A DNA stretch of 64,000 bases from Actinoallomurus purpureus (GCF_024055795.1 NZ_JAMXMY010000006.1:62001-126000), one strand, 5' to 3'. Positions 39,577-48,938 are shown, counted from the first letter of the stretch. Notes: generated by a model not told the origin, from the letters alone. Made by a program: numbers and translations.

Positions 39577-41154
39577 ATGGGCTCGTTGGGCTTTTGGCGG
39601 CTGGCGCGAAACGATCCGGACTGGATCGCGGCCGTGGACCCGGACGGGACGGAGTACCGCGCCGGTGACCTGCTCGCCCGCTGCAACCGCGTCGTCCACG
39701 GGCTGCGCGACCTCGGGCTGGAGCCGGGCGACGGCATCTGCGGCCTGGTGCCCAACGGCGTCGAGGGCCTCATTTTCTACCTCGCCGCGTTGCAGGCCGG
39801 CTGGTACTACACGCCGGTCAACTGGCACCTCACCGGCCCCGAGATCGGTTACATCGTCGCGGACAGCGAGGCGAAGGCGTTCTTCGTGCACGAGCGCTAC
39901 GCCGCCGAGGGCGCGCGGGGAGCCGAGGAGGCGGGCCTCGACCCGCGGCGGCGCTTTTCGCTCGTGTCGGAGACGCGGAATGGGCATCGTGGCGAGGTGC
40001 CGGGGTTTCGGAGCTTCGACGAACTGGTCGACGGGCAGCCGGACACCCTCCCGGAGAACCGTACGAACGGTGCGACCATGCACTACACGTCGGGCACCAC
40101 GGGACGACCCAAAGGCGTGCGCCGCCGGCTGGCCGGGATCGACCCCGATGACAGCGCCGAGCTGATGACCTTCCTGCTGTCGTTCTTCGGCTTCACGCCG
40201 GGCCCGCCCAACGCCCACCTCGTCACCTCGCCGAACTATCACACGGCGGTCACCCAGTTCGGCGGGTCGGCGCTGCAGATGGGCCACACGCTCGTCTACA
40301 TGGACCGGTGGGACGCCGAGGAGGCGCTCCGCCTCATCGAGCGATACCGGATCACGAACACGCACATGGTGCCGACCCACTTCAAGCGCCTCGTGTCGCT
40401 GCCGGAGGACGTGCGCAAGCGGTACGACGTCTCCTCGATGAGGTGGGCGATCCACGCCGCCGCGCCCTGCCCGGTGCCGCTGAAGAAGGCGATGCTCGAC
40501 TGGTGGGGCGACTGCATCTGGGAGTACTACGCGGCCACCGAGGGCGGCGGCACGGTCGCGAGCCCCGAGAACTGGCGCGAGCACCCCGGCACCGTCGGCA
40601 AGGCCTGGCCGATCAGTGAGCTGCTGATCGTCGACGACGACGGCAACGAGGTGCCGCCCGGCACGCACGGCACGATCTACATGAAGATGGCGGGCGTCTC
40701 GTTCGAGTACAAGGGCGACCCCGAGAAGACGAAGGCGAATCAGCTCAAGGACCACTTCACCGTCGGCGACATCGGCTACCTCACCGAGGACGGCTTCCTG
40801 TTCCTGTCCGACCGCAAGGCCGACATGATCATCTCCGGCGGGGCGAACATCTACCCCGCCGAGATCGAGAACGAGATCCTCATCCACCCCAAGGTCGCCG
40901 ACGTCGCCGTCTTCGGCATCCCCGACGACGAGTGGGGCGAGCAGATCAAGGCCGTCGTCGAGCCCGCCGAGGGCGTGGCGCCGGGGCCGGAGCTGGCCGA
41001 GGAGATCCTCGCCACCCTGGACGGCCGGCTGGCCCGCATGAAGTGGCCCAGGTCCTTCGACTTCATCGAGCGGATGCCCCGCGAGCCCAACGGAAAGCTC
41101 CTCAAACGCAAGCTGCGGGACCCGTACTGGAAGGACCGCGACCATGCCATCTGA
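39577..41154 (+). CDS. Acyl-CoA synthetase (ANL superfamily, FadD type)
   Basis: 525 residues, ATG 39577 with GGGAG upstream. P-loop MHYTSGTTGRPKGV (about 168-181), A5 EYYAATEGGG, A7/A8 YLTEDGFLFLSDRKADM and SGGANIYPAEIENE, and the catalytic Lys in REPNGKLLKRKLR near 505. Activates a carboxylate to its CoA thioester via an adenylate. First plus-strand gene of a run with the double DUF35 protein and two thiolase-like proteins, so it probably loads the substrate for that pathway. Chain length or steroid nature cannot be read from sequence. Confidence 0.92.
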   Translation: MGSLGFWRLARNDPDWIAAVDPDGTEYRAGDLLARCNRVVHGLRDLGLEPGDGICGLVPNGVEGLIFYLAALQAGWYYTPVNWHLTGPEIGYIVADSEAKAFFVHERYAAEGARGAEEAGLDPRRRFSLVSETRNGHRGEVPGFRSFDELVDGQPDTLPENRTNGATMHYTSGTTGRPKGVRRRLAGIDPDDSAELMTFLLSFFGFTPGPPNAHLVTSPNYHTAVTQFGGSALQMGHTLVYMDRWDAEEALRLIERYRITNTHMVPTHFKRLVSLPEDVRKRYDVSSMRWAIHAAAPCPVPLKKAMLDWWGDCIWEYYAATEGGGTVASPENWREHPGTVGKAWPISELLIVDDDGNEVPPGTHGTIYMKMAGVSFEYKGDPEKTKANQLKDHFTVGDIGYLTEDGFLFLSDRKADMIISGGANIYPAEIENEILIHPKVADVAVFGIPDDEWGEQIKAVVEPAEGVAPGPELAEEILATLDGRLARMKWPRSFDFIERMPREPNGKLLKRKLRDPYWKDRDHAI

Positions 41155-41183
41155 CCGGAGCGAGTGAGGAGGGGAGCACGACA

Positions 41184-42128
41184 ATGACTGCTGACGACCG
41201 GGAGCCGCTGGTCGCCGACCACGCCCTGGAGTTCCCCGGCGGGTACACCCGGTCGGTCGGCCCGGTGATCGGCCGTTTCCTCACCGAACTGCGCGACGGG
41301 CGTCTCGTCGGTGTGCGTACGGCCTCCGGCGGGGTGCTCTTCCCGCCCGCCGAGTACGACCCCGACGGCGAGGCGGTCACCGACGAGTACGTCGAGGTCG
41401 GTCCCGGCGGCACGGTGACGTCCTGGTCGTGGGTGTCGCGTCCGCGCGCGGTCCATCCCCTGGACCGGCCGTTCGCCTGGGCGCTGATCCGGCCCGACGG
41501 CGCCGGCACGGCCATCCTCCACGCCCTCGACGTTGGGGTGTTCGAGCCCGGCGCCGAACCACCGAAGGCCCTGCGGACGGGGATGCGGGTCCGGCCGAAG
41601 TGGCGCGCCGAGCGCACCGGCTCGATCAAGGACATCGAGTCCTTCCGGCCCGACATCACGATGATCACGGCACCGAGCCGGGCGGAGTACCGCCTGAACG
41701 CGGGCCGGGCGCTCACGAGGTTCCTCACCGGCGTATCCGAGGGCCGCTTCCTCGGCCACCGCTGCGACGTGTGCGGCAAGGTCTACGTGCCGATGAGGGG
41801 GCTGTGTCCGGTCGACGGCGTGCCGACCACCGAGGAGGTGGAGGTCCCCGACACCGGCACGGTCACGACGTTCGCGGTGAACAACATCCCGGACCCGCGC
41901 GCCCCCGAGGTGCCGTTCGTCTCGGCGTACATCCTGCTGGACGGGTCCGACATCGCCCTGCTCGCGCTGGTGGCAGGCGTCCCCGCCGACCAGGTGCGGA
42001 TGGGCATGCGCGTCAGGGCCGCCTGGAGGCCGCGCGAGGAGTGGGGCCGGACCATGGAGAACGTCAAGTGGTTCGAGCCCACCGGCGAACCCGACGTCCC
42101 CTTCGACTCGATCAAGGATTATCTATGA
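41184..42128 (+). CDS. Fused tandem DUF35 OB-fold protein
   Basis: 314 residues, ATG 41184 with GAGGAGGGG upstream. Two DUF35-type halves: the N-terminal one (about 25-150, GRFLTELRDGRLVGVRTASG ... LDRPFAWALIRPDGAG) has lost the zinc-ribbon cysteines. The C-terminal one (about 165-305) has FLGHRCDVCGKVYVPM and GLCPVDG, three Cys with Asp where the fourth is usual, followed by the OB strand VTTFAVNNIP. DUF35 proteins partner with thiolase-fold aldolases or hydratases; here two thiolase-like genes follow, the first with ATGA overlap. One OB domain per thiolase-like subunit is an attractive arrangement (inference). Confidence 0.87.
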   Translation: MTADDREPLVADHALEFPGGYTRSVGPVIGRFLTELRDGRLVGVRTASGGVLFPPAEYDPDGEAVTDEYVEVGPGGTVTSWSWVSRPRAVHPLDRPFAWALIRPDGAGTAILHALDVGVFEPGAEPPKALRTGMRVRPKWRAERTGSIKDIESFRPDITMITAPSRAEYRLNAGRALTRFLTGVSEGRFLGHRCDVCGKVYVPMRGLCPVDGVPTTEEVEVPDTGTVTTFAVNNIPDPRAPEVPFVSAYILLDGSDIALLALVAGVPADQVRMGMRVRAAWRPREEWGRTMENVKWFEPTGEPDVPFDSIKDYL

Positions 42129-43150
42129 CGACGGATGTCGCGGTCGTCGCGTTCGCGCAGACGAAGCACACGGGCGAGGATGCCGGGCTGACCGAGGTGG
42201 AGCTGCTCGCGCCGGTCATCTCCGAGATCAAGCAGACCACCGGGCTGAACCGCTTCGGGTTCACCTGCTCGGGGTCGCTGGACTACCTCGCCGGGGCGCC
42301 GTTCTCGTTCGTGTCCGCCCTGGACACGGTCGGGGCCTGGCCGCCGATCTCCGAGAGCCACGTCGAGATGGACGGCGCCTGGGCACTGTACGAGGCGTGG
42401 GTGCGCCTCCAGCACGGCGACGTCGACACCGCGCTGGTGTACGGGTTCGGCAAGTCCTCCCAGGGGTCGCTGCGGGAGATCATGACCTTGCAACTCGACC
42501 CGTACTACCTGGCGCCGCTCGGCCCCGACCAGGTGTCCCTCGCCGCCCTGCAGGCCCGCGCGTTCCTCGACGCCGGGCACAAGGAGGACGATCTGCGCGC
42601 CGTGGCCGCCCGGTCCCGTGCCGCCGGGCGCGACAACCCGTACGCCCTGGACCTGCCCGATCCGGGCGATGAGGGCTATGAGGTCGCGCCGCTGCGCCCG
42701 TACGACTGCGCGCCGATCACCGACGGGGCGGCGGCGGTCGTGCTGGCCGCCGGGGACCGCGCCCGCGAGCTTTGTGCCAACCCGGCCTGGATCCGCGGCA
42801 TCGACCACCGGATCGAGGCGCACTCCCTCGGCGCCCGCGACCTGAGCCGGTCGGAGTCGGCCGCGCTGGCGGCCGAGAAGGCGGGCGCGCGCGACGTCGA
42901 GGTGGCCGAGCTGCACGCGCAGTTCAGCCACGAGGAGCTGATCCTGCGGGCGGCGATCGGCCTGCCTGACGACGTCCCCGTCAATCCGTCCGGCGGGCCG
43001 CTCGCCGCCAACCCGGTGATGGCCACCGGCCTGATCCGCATCGGCGAGGCGGCGTCGTGGATCCACCGCGGCCGGGCACGCCGCACGCTCGGGCACGCGT
43101 CGTCCGGGCCCTGCCTGCAGCACAACCTCGTCTGCGTCCTGGAGGCCTGA
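42125..43150 (+). CDS. Thiolase-like lipid-transfer protein, nucleophile Cys absent
   Basis: 341 residues; ATG overlaps the DUF35 stop. Thiolase-fold features: TCSGSLDYLAGAPFSFVSAL near the N-terminus, YALDLPDPGDEG, YDCAPITDGAAAVVLAAGD, ELHAQFSHEELIL and the C-terminal NPSGGPLAANPVMATGLIRI. At the position of the thiolase nucleophile (usually xACASG) it reads SHVEMDGAWALYEA, so there is no Cys; Cys48 lies elsewhere. This argues against classical thiolysis and for an aldolase-type or structural role with the partner at 43154. Confidence 0.83.
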   Translation: MTTDVAVVAFAQTKHTGEDAGLTEVELLAPVISEIKQTTGLNRFGFTCSGSLDYLAGAPFSFVSALDTVGAWPPISESHVEMDGAWALYEAWVRLQHGDVDTALVYGFGKSSQGSLREIMTLQLDPYYLAPLGPDQVSLAALQARAFLDAGHKEDDLRAVAARSRAAGRDNPYALDLPDPGDEGYEVAPLRPYDCAPITDGAAAVVLAAGDRARELCANPAWIRGIDHRIEAHSLGARDLSRSESAALAAEKAGARDVEVAELHAQFSHEELILRAAIGLPDDVPVNPSGGPLAANPVMATGLIRIGEAASWIHRGRARRTLGHASSGPCLQHNLVCVLEA

Positions 43151-43153
43151 ACC

Positions 43154-44311
43154 ATGGGGAACCCCTGCGCGGTGATCGGTGTCGGGCAGACCGAGTACCG
43201 CACCAAGCGCACCGACGTCTCCATCGCGGGGCTCGTCCGCGAAGCGGCCCTGCGCGCCCTCGAGGACGCCGGGCTGACGTTCAGGGACATCGACGCGGTC
43301 GTCATCGGCAAGGCCCCCGACCTGTTCGAGGGCGTGATGATGCCGGAGGCGTACCTCGCGGACGCGCTGGGCGCGCGGGGCAAGCCGATGATGCGGGTGC
43401 ACACCGCCGGGTCGGTCGGCGGGTCGACGGCCAACGTCGCGGCGAGCCTCGTCCAGGGCGGCGTGCACGACCGCGTGCTCGTCGTGGCGTGGGAGAAGCA
43501 GTCCGAGTCGAACGCGACGTGGGCGCTGTCCACGCACCCGCCGCTGTCGCCGACGATCGTCGTGGGCGCGGGCGGCTACTTCGCCCCGCACATCCGCGCG
43601 TACATGCGGCGCACCGGCGCGCCTGACCACATCGGCACGCTCGTCGCGGTCAAGGACCGGCAGAACGCGCTGAAGAACCCGTACGCCCACCTGCGCATCG
43701 CCGGCATCTCGCGGGAGATGGTCGAGATGACGCCGATGCTGTGGGAGCCGATCCGCTACCTGGAGACCTGCCCGTCCAGCGACGGTGCCGCCGCGATGGT
43801 GCTGGCGTCGGAGGACGCCGCCCGCCGCGCCCCGAACCCGCCGGCCTGGGTGCACGGCACCGCCATGCGCTCGGAGCCGATCTTCTTCGCCGGACGCGAC
43901 ACGGTGAACCCGCAGGCGGGCAAGGACTGCGCCGCCGACGTGTACCGGCAGGCGGGCATCACCGATCCGCGCCGGGAGCTGGACTGCGCCGAGACGTACG
44001 TCCCCTTCTCCTGGTACGAGCCGATGTGGCTGGAGAACCTCGGCTTCTGCGGTGATGGCGAGGGCTGGAAGCTCACCGAGAGCGGCGCCACCGCACTCGA
44101 CGGTGACATCCCCTGGAACGCCTCGGGCGGCGTGCTGTCGTCCAACCCGATCGGCGCGTCCGGGCTCATCCGTTTCGCCGAGGCGGCCCTGCAGGTGCGC
44201 GGGCTGGCCGGCGAACACCAGGTCGAGGGAGCGCGCAAGGCCCTCGGTCACGCGTACGGCGGCGGCGCGCAGTTCTACGCCATGTGGGTCGTCGGCTCCG
44301 AAAAACCCTGA
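43154..44311 (+). CDS. Thiolase-fold protein, nucleophile Cys replaced
   Basis: 385 residues, ATG 43154, 3 bases after the preceding stop. SCP-x/thiolase features: AVIGVGQTEYRTKR, AALRALEDAGLTFRDID, CPSSDGAAAMVLASED, ETYVPFSWYEPMWLENLG, NASGGVLSSNPIGASGLIRF and HAYGGGAQFYAMWVV. At the nucleophile loop it has MRVHTAGSVGGSTANVAAS, Thr in place of Cys. Found in fixed order with OB-fold and lipid-transfer proteins in many actinobacteria; probably a heteromeric CoA-ester lyase (retro-aldol type) rather than a ketothiolase. Confidence 0.83.
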   Translation: MGNPCAVIGVGQTEYRTKRTDVSIAGLVREAALRALEDAGLTFRDIDAVVIGKAPDLFEGVMMPEAYLADALGARGKPMMRVHTAGSVGGSTANVAASLVQGGVHDRVLVVAWEKQSESNATWALSTHPPLSPTIVVGAGGYFAPHIRAYMRRTGAPDHIGTLVAVKDRQNALKNPYAHLRIAGISREMVEMTPMLWEPIRYLETCPSSDGAAAMVLASEDAARRAPNPPAWVHGTAMRSEPIFFAGRDTVNPQAGKDCAADVYRQAGITDPRRELDCAETYVPFSWYEPMWLENLGFCGDGEGWKLTESGATALDGDIPWNASGGVLSSNPIGASGLIRFAEAALQVRGLAGEHQVEGARKALGHAYGGGAQFYAMWVVGSEKP

Positions 44312-44352
44312 GACTGCCGGCCCGGGCCGGACCCCGGGCCCCGGAGGTTCCG

Positions 44353-45990
44353 ATGGAGTTCAACCACGCCGACCTGTTCGAAGAACTGGCGGACGCGATC
44401 GGGGAGCGGACCGCCGTGGTCGTCTTCGACTCGGCCCGCGGCACGGAGCGGCGGACGTACGCCGACCTGGACGCCGAGGCGAACCGGCTGGCCCACCACC
44501 TGCGGGACGCGGGCGTGGAGGCCGGGCGGCACGTCGGGATCCAGCTGTACAACGGGTTGGAGTACGTGACGGCCCTGCTCGCGGCGTTGAAGATCCGCGC
44601 CGTGCCGGTCAACGTCAACTACCGGTACGTCGAGGCCGAGCTGGAGTACCTCTACGACGACGCCGACCTCGTGGCGCTGGTGTACGACGCGGAGTTCGAG
44701 GACCGTGTGACCGCCGCCGCGGCCCGGGTGCCGGAGCTGGCGCACCGGATCGTCGTCGGCGGCACGTCCCCGCACGCGGTCGCCTACCCCGACGCGCTGG
44801 CGGGCAGCCCGGCGACGCGCGGGTTCGACAAGCGGTCCGGCGAGGACGTCTACATCATCTACACCGGCGGCACGACCGGCATGCCCAAGGGCGTCATGTG
44901 GCGGTGCGCGGACCTGTTCATGGCGTTCGGCGGCGGCAACCCGTACGGCGACCCGCTCGAGACGCCCGAGGCGGTGATCGAGACCGCGCGGGCCTCCGGG
45001 CCGCTGGTGATGATGCCCGCCGCGCCGCTCATGCACGGCGCCGCGCAGATGGCCACCTTCATCGGCTGGTGGATGGGCGCGACGATCGTCTACACCCGCC
45101 GGTTCGACGCGGCCGAGGTGCTGCGGGCCATCGGGGCGGAGAAGGTCTTCACCATCAACATCACCGGCGACGCGATGGCCCGGCCCCTCGCCGACGCCAT
45201 CGCCGCAGGATTGTACGACCTGAGCTCGCTGGCCGTGCTCAGCTCGACCGGCGCGATCCTGTCCGGCGCGGTCCGGGACCGCCTGCAGGAGCAACTGCCG
45301 AACGTCGCGATCCTCGACAACTTCGGATCCTCGGAGTCGGGCTTCACCGCGTCGGGCGTGGACGGCTCCTCCCCGGAGTCGGGGATGCGGTACCGGCCGA
45401 ACAACGCGCGGCTGCGGGTGCTGGACGACGCGCTCAAGGAGGTCCAGCCCGGGTCCGGGGTGATCGGCCAGGTCGCCAAGAGCGGGCACATCGCCTTCGG
45501 CTACTACAGCGACCCGGTCAAGACGGCGAAGACGTTCGTCGAGGTGGACGGGGTGCGCTGGCTGCTGACCGGTGACATCGCCACCGTGGAGGCGGACGGC
45601 ACCATCGCCATCTTCGGCCGGGGCTCCCAGTGCATCAACACCGGCGGGGAGAAGGTCTACCCCGAGGAGGTCGAGGCGGTGCTGAAGCGGCACCCCGCCG
45701 TCTTCGACGCGCTCGTCACGGGCATTCCCGACGAGAGGTTCGGCAGCCGCGTCGCCGCCGTCGTCCAGCCGTACGGCACGGCCCCGTCCCCCGAGGAACT
45801 GGACGCCCACTGCCGCGGCGTCCTGTCGGGCTACAAGGTGCCGCGCACGTACGCCTTCGTCGAGGAGATGCAGCGCTCACCCGCCGGCAAGGCCGACTAC
45901 CGCTGGGCCAAACAGATCGCCGAACACGCCGCAGCCCGCACGTACAACTCCGTCGCGCTGGGTATCCACCGTGATACGCCTGGCTCATGA
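44353..45990 (+). CDS. Acyl-CoA ligase (FadD19-like clade)
   Basis: 545 residues, ATG 44353 with GGAGG upstream. The P-loop has the unusual form YIIYTGGTTGMPKGVMWR (about 167-184), which, with the N-terminus MEFNHADLFEELADAI and VPVNVNYRYVEAELEYLYDD, is typical of the FadD19/FadD17 group of steroid side-chain ligases. Later motifs: NFGSSESGFTASG, TGDIATVEADGTIAIFGRGS, GGEKVYPEEVE and the C-terminal Lys in SPAGKADYRWAK. An extra tail of about 15 residues runs into the next gene by 4 bases. Side-chain steroid ligase activity is inference. Confidence 0.87.
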   Translation: MEFNHADLFEELADAIGERTAVVVFDSARGTERRTYADLDAEANRLAHHLRDAGVEAGRHVGIQLYNGLEYVTALLAALKIRAVPVNVNYRYVEAELEYLYDDADLVALVYDAEFEDRVTAAAARVPELAHRIVVGGTSPHAVAYPDALAGSPATRGFDKRSGEDVYIIYTGGTTGMPKGVMWRCADLFMAFGGGNPYGDPLETPEAVIETARASGPLVMMPAAPLMHGAAQMATFIGWWMGATIVYTRRFDAAEVLRAIGAEKVFTINITGDAMARPLADAIAAGLYDLSSLAVLSSTGAILSGAVRDRLQEQLPNVAILDNFGSSESGFTASGVDGSSPESGMRYRPNNARLRVLDDALKEVQPGSGVIGQVAKSGHIAFGYYSDPVKTAKTFVEVDGVRWLLTGDIATVEADGTIAIFGRGSQCINTGGEKVYPEEVEAVLKRHPAVFDALVTGIPDERFGSRVAAVVQPYGTAPSPEELDAHCRGVLSGYKVPRTYAFVEEMQRSPAGKADYRWAKQIAEHAAARTYNSVALGIHRDTPGS

Positions 45991-46562
45991 CAGAGCGATC
46001 GCCTGTGCAGCGGCCGACCGAGCCACTACGCGATCTCTACGAGCGCTTGGTCCCCCATCTCGGCACGTGGCGGGCGGAGATCATCGACGGACGGCTCATC
46101 ATCGGCCCGAGGGGCACCCCTGAGGAGCGGTGGATGACCGCCGGACTGCTGGAGGCGCTGGCGCCGCTGGCACGGGAGCGGGGCTGGCGGGTGTATCCCG
46201 GGCTCGACGTGTGCCTGCCCGGCACGAGGGAGCCGTTCGAGCCGGACTTCGTGATGGCTCCCAAGGACGCGCCGCGCTGGGGCGAACGGGAGGTCTTCAC
46301 CGACGGCCTCGTCATGGCCGGGGAGATCGTTTCCCCGGCGAGCGTCGCGGACGACCGGGAGAAGAAGCCCCGTATCTACGCCCGGGGCCGTGTGCCGATC
46401 ATGCTGCTGGTCGACCCGGTGTGCGACCCGCCGACCGTCACGGTCTTCAGTCGGCTCAAAAACGGCGCGTACACCGAGAAGACCGAGGTCACGATGGGGG
46501 AGAAGCTGCACATCCCCGAGCCGGTGGACTTTGCGCTGGACACCGCGATCTTTCTCGACTGA
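45987..46562 (+). CDS. Uma2-family (DUF820) PD-(D/E)XK nuclease-like protein
   Basis: 191 residues, ATG overlapping the ligase stop. Core: WRAEIIDGRLIIGPRGTPE, PFEPDFVMAPKDAP (acidic strand), VMAGEIVSPASVADDREKKP (E-x-x-S-P-x-S and the K of the active site) and YARGRVPIMLLVDP. Uma2 proteins are numerous in actinobacteria; a restriction-endonuclease-like fold is established but biological function is unclear. The 3' end (IFLD then stop) and 46 downstream bases are echoed at 49590-49647. Confidence 0.85.
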   Translation: MTERSPVQRPTEPLRDLYERLVPHLGTWRAEIIDGRLIIGPRGTPEERWMTAGLLEALAPLARERGWRVYPGLDVCLPGTREPFEPDFVMAPKDAPRWGEREVFTDGLVMAGEIVSPASVADDREKKPRIYARGRVPIMLLVDPVCDPPTVTVFSRLKNGAYTEKTEVTMGEKLHIPEPVDFALDTAIFLD

Positions 46563-46608
46563 GGCGCGCGCTCCGGGATCTTCTTGACGGGCGCTGAATA
46601 CGATGGCC
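46551..46608 (+). repeat. Imperfect 58-bp direct repeat, copy A
   Basis: Matches 49590-49647 without gaps at 48 of 58 positions by my count. It includes the last codons and stop of the Uma2 gene and a shared TTCTTGACGGG/TCCTTGACGGG ... ATACGATGGCC stretch. Confidence 0.75.
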
Positions 46609-46996
46609 ACGTCCAATTAGGCGAGCCGCCTGCGCAGTCGGCTGCCTGGCCGAGCACGGTCCGGCGCGACTTCAGCTCGTTGACTCGTCGGCGAGTTCCA
46701 TCGTGCTGATGATGGTGTTGCGTGCCGAGTTGGGCGGAGACCTGCTGCAGGCCAAAGAGATGCTGCGGCAGGCTCGTGCGGGGACTCACACGGGGACACT
46801 GGCGGAAGTGCAGCAGTGGAACACCGGACCAGCGGACGCCAGCCCGATACCACGAGTCTGCGGATCAGATCGGCCCTATACATACTCATCTGCCGATGAG
46901 GTTCTTCGGTTAGCGCCCGATGGGTGACAGCATGGGAGCCTGATCACTTCTGCCTTGGTAGGCGGTTCGTTTCCCCAGGGATGTTGAATCGCGTCT
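46609..46996. other. Region without a confident gene
   Basis: An ORF of 74 codons (46703-46927, plus) reads LRAELGGDLLQAKEMLRQAR, a helix-forming stretch, then loses character. It may be a decayed gene. No RNA gene or mobile element is recognisable. Confidence 0.4.
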
Positions 46997-47458
46997 TCAC
47001 GCGTCGGATCCGGCCGTCGCTTCGGGTACTTCGCTGCCGACGTTGCTTTGCAGGCGGTGGAGGAGCCGTTCGAGCGTGGCGATGTCCTCCTTGCTGAGGT
47101 CGGCGTGCAATCGCCGGTCGTGCTCGGTCGCTGCGGCGGCGAGCCGGCCGAACAGGGTCTCACCGCGCTGGGTGAGCGCGACCTGATGGATCCGGCGGTT
47201 TGCAGGATCACGCTGTCGGGTGACCAGGCCGTCGGCCTCCATCGCGTTGAGGTGGTGGGTGAGCGTGGCGCCACGGATGCCGATGGCATCGGCCAACTCG
47301 CGCTGGTTGCCCAGGCTCCGCGTCTTCAACGAGATCATGATCAGCCACACCGGCAGCGAGCCACCCGCGGCGGCGAGCGCATCGTCGAATGCTCGACTCA
47401 CGCTCTTGGCGGTGCGGGCCAAGGTCAGGCCGATCGGTGGGCCAGTCGGACGCGGCAT
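46997..47458 (-). CDS. MarR family transcriptional regulator
   Basis: 153 residues from ATG 47458 (MPRPTGPPIGL); longer GTG/TTG extensions would cross the promoter. Winged HTH: NQRELADAIGIRGATLTHHL, NAMEADGLVTRQRDPANRRI, HQVALTQRGETLFGRL. Divergent from the NmrA-like gene with a 16-bp palindrome between, so it probably represses the NmrA/SnoaL/VOC genes. Confidence 0.9.
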   Translation of the reverse strand: MPRPTGPPIGLTLARTAKSVSRAFDDALAAAGGSLPVWLIMISLKTRSLGNQRELADAIGIRGATLTHHLNAMEADGLVTRQRDPANRRIHQVALTQRGETLFGRLAAAATEHDRRLHADLSKEDIATLERLLHRLQSNVGSEVPEATAGSDA

Positions 47459-47494
47459 GGGCCGAGCATAGCAGATCAGTAGAGATCTAAGGGT

Positions 47495-47523
47495 TTGACA
47501 TGTGACCGTTAGATAACTAACGT
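47495..47523 (+). promoter_or_regulatory. Promoter with embedded palindromic operator
   Basis: TTGACA (47495-47500) and TAACGT (47518-47523) are 17 bases apart. CGTTAG-ATAA-CTAACG (47507-47522), a perfect palindrome, lies between and over the -10. Classic layout for repression by the adjacent MarR protein. Confidence 0.6.
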
Positions 47524-47582
47524 TTGGCTCGGACTGCGGTGCGCACCTCATTCATGAGCACGAAGGCCCAAGGGGGATCACC

Positions 47583-48437
47583 ATGATCATCGTGACCGGG
47601 GCTACCGGGCATGTCGGCGGCGAACTGATCGCCCAATTGGCTGCCGCGCACCAGCCGGTGCGGGCCATGACCCGGCGCCCCAAAGAGTTGGCCGCACCGT
47701 CCGGCGTCGACGTGGTCTTTGGCGACAGCGACGACCCGGCCAGCCTGGACAGGGCATTCGACGGCGCCGAGCGAGCGTTTCTCATGTCCGCCCAAGCTGT
47801 CGGTAGCGCCGCACAGCCGACCCACGACCTGCGGCTCGTTCGCGCCGCACGGCGGGCCGGTGTCCGGCACATCGTGAAGCTTTCGGTGTACGGCGTCCGA
47901 GGCGCCGACGTCCTCGACATCTGGCACCGCGAGGCCGAGGCGGCCGTGATGGACAGCGGCCTGGACTGGACGTTGCTGCGCCCTGGGCGGTTTATGTCCA
48001 ACGCGCTGTACTGGGCACCGATGATCCGACGGGGCGGCACCGTGCACATCCCGTTCGCGGACCGACCGGCCGCGCCGATCGACCCGGCGGACATCGCCGC
48101 CATCGCCGCGGCGGCGCTGACCACCGATGATCACCGCAACGTCGCGTACCAGCTGTCGGGACCCGAGGTGCTGACGCCCGCCGACGAGCTGCGCATCCTC
48201 GCCACGACGCTGGGCCGGCCGTTGCGGTTGGTCGAACCGACGATCGACGAGGCCAAGGCCAGATTGCTCCGGTCCGGGATGTCCGAGCCCGTGGTCGAGG
48301 CGGTCGTCGCCCGCGTTCTGACCGGCGGTGAAGGGGCGGAGGTCCTGCCAACCGTCGAGCAGGTGCTCGGCCGATCTCCGGTCACCTTCGACGCCTGGGC
48401 TCGCGAACACGCTGCCGCGTTTCTCGGCGCCGACTAA
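47583..48437 (+). CDS. NmrA-like NAD(P)-binding protein (atypical SDR)
   Basis: 284 residues. MIIVTGATGHVGGELIAQLA is the Rossmann loop; VVFGDSDDPASLDRAF, HIVKLSVYGVRGADVLDIWH and WTLLRPGRFMSNALYW are typical of the NmrA/quinone-oxidoreductase QorB branch, which lacks the YxxxK pair. Either a redox sensor or a quinone reductase. First gene of a small plus-strand run controlled by the divergent MarR. Confidence 0.87.
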   Translation: MIIVTGATGHVGGELIAQLAAAHQPVRAMTRRPKELAAPSGVDVVFGDSDDPASLDRAFDGAERAFLMSAQAVGSAAQPTHDLRLVRAARRAGVRHIVKLSVYGVRGADVLDIWHREAEAAVMDSGLDWTLLRPGRFMSNALYWAPMIRRGGTVHIPFADRPAAPIDPADIAAIAAAALTTDDHRNVAYQLSGPEVLTPADELRILATTLGRPLRLVEPTIDEAKARLLRSGMSEPVVEAVVARVLTGGEGAEVLPTVEQVLGRSPVTFDAWAREHAAAFLGAD

Positions 48438-48512
48438 CCACAATGGCGCTCACCGTCCACGGTGGCGCCGGCTGTCCGCAGTGGAGCAATTGACCACAGC
48501 AGGGAGACCAAG

Positions 48513-48938
48513 ATGGAACACACCACCGACCACCGCATCCGCGAACTGGGAAGCCGCTGGGCCGAGGCGGAGCAGCGCGGTGATGTCGAAGCACTCGGCG
48601 CACTATCGACCGACGACTTCACGCTCGTCGGACCCCTCGGCTTCGTGTTGCACAAGCAGGCATGGCTCGACCGTTACCGCACTGGCGCGCTGGTCACTCA
48701 TTCCCTGGTGTGGGATGAGATCGAGGTGCGCGCCTACGGCGACGCGGCGGTCGCCATCGGATGCCACACCCAGCGGGCCGAATACCAGGGCAACCGCGCC
48801 GACGCCCGGCTGCGCGGCACGCACGTGGCCGTCCGGCGCGGGGAGGACTGGCTTCTTGCCGGAGTCCATCTCAGCCCGATTGGCGGGCCACCGCCATTTG
48901 CGACACAGCACGCGTCCTCGGAAGGAACAGCAGGATGA
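48513..48938 (+). CDS. SnoaL-like/DUF4440 NTF2-fold protein
   Basis: 141 residues, ATG 48513 with GGGAG upstream. NTF2 pattern: LGSRWAEAEQRGDVEALGAL, STDDFTLVGPLG, KQAWLDRYRTGAL, and RGTHVAVRRGEDWLLAGVHLSP. Cone-shaped small-molecule-binding fold; no catalytic assignment possible. Stop overlaps the VOC gene start (ATGA). Confidence 0.82.
   Translation: MEHTTDHRIRELGSRWAEAEQRGDVEALGALSTDDFTLVGPLGFVLHKQAWLDRYRTGALVTHSLVWDEIEVRAYGDAAVAIGCHTQRAEYQGNRADARLRGTHVAVRRGEDWLLAGVHLSPIGGPPPFATQHASSEGTAG

Noticed and set aside
46703-46927. Small ORF downstream of Uma2 as a real gene
   Set aside because: No ribosome binding site, no domain, and the second half lacks coding character; listed only as an unassigned region.
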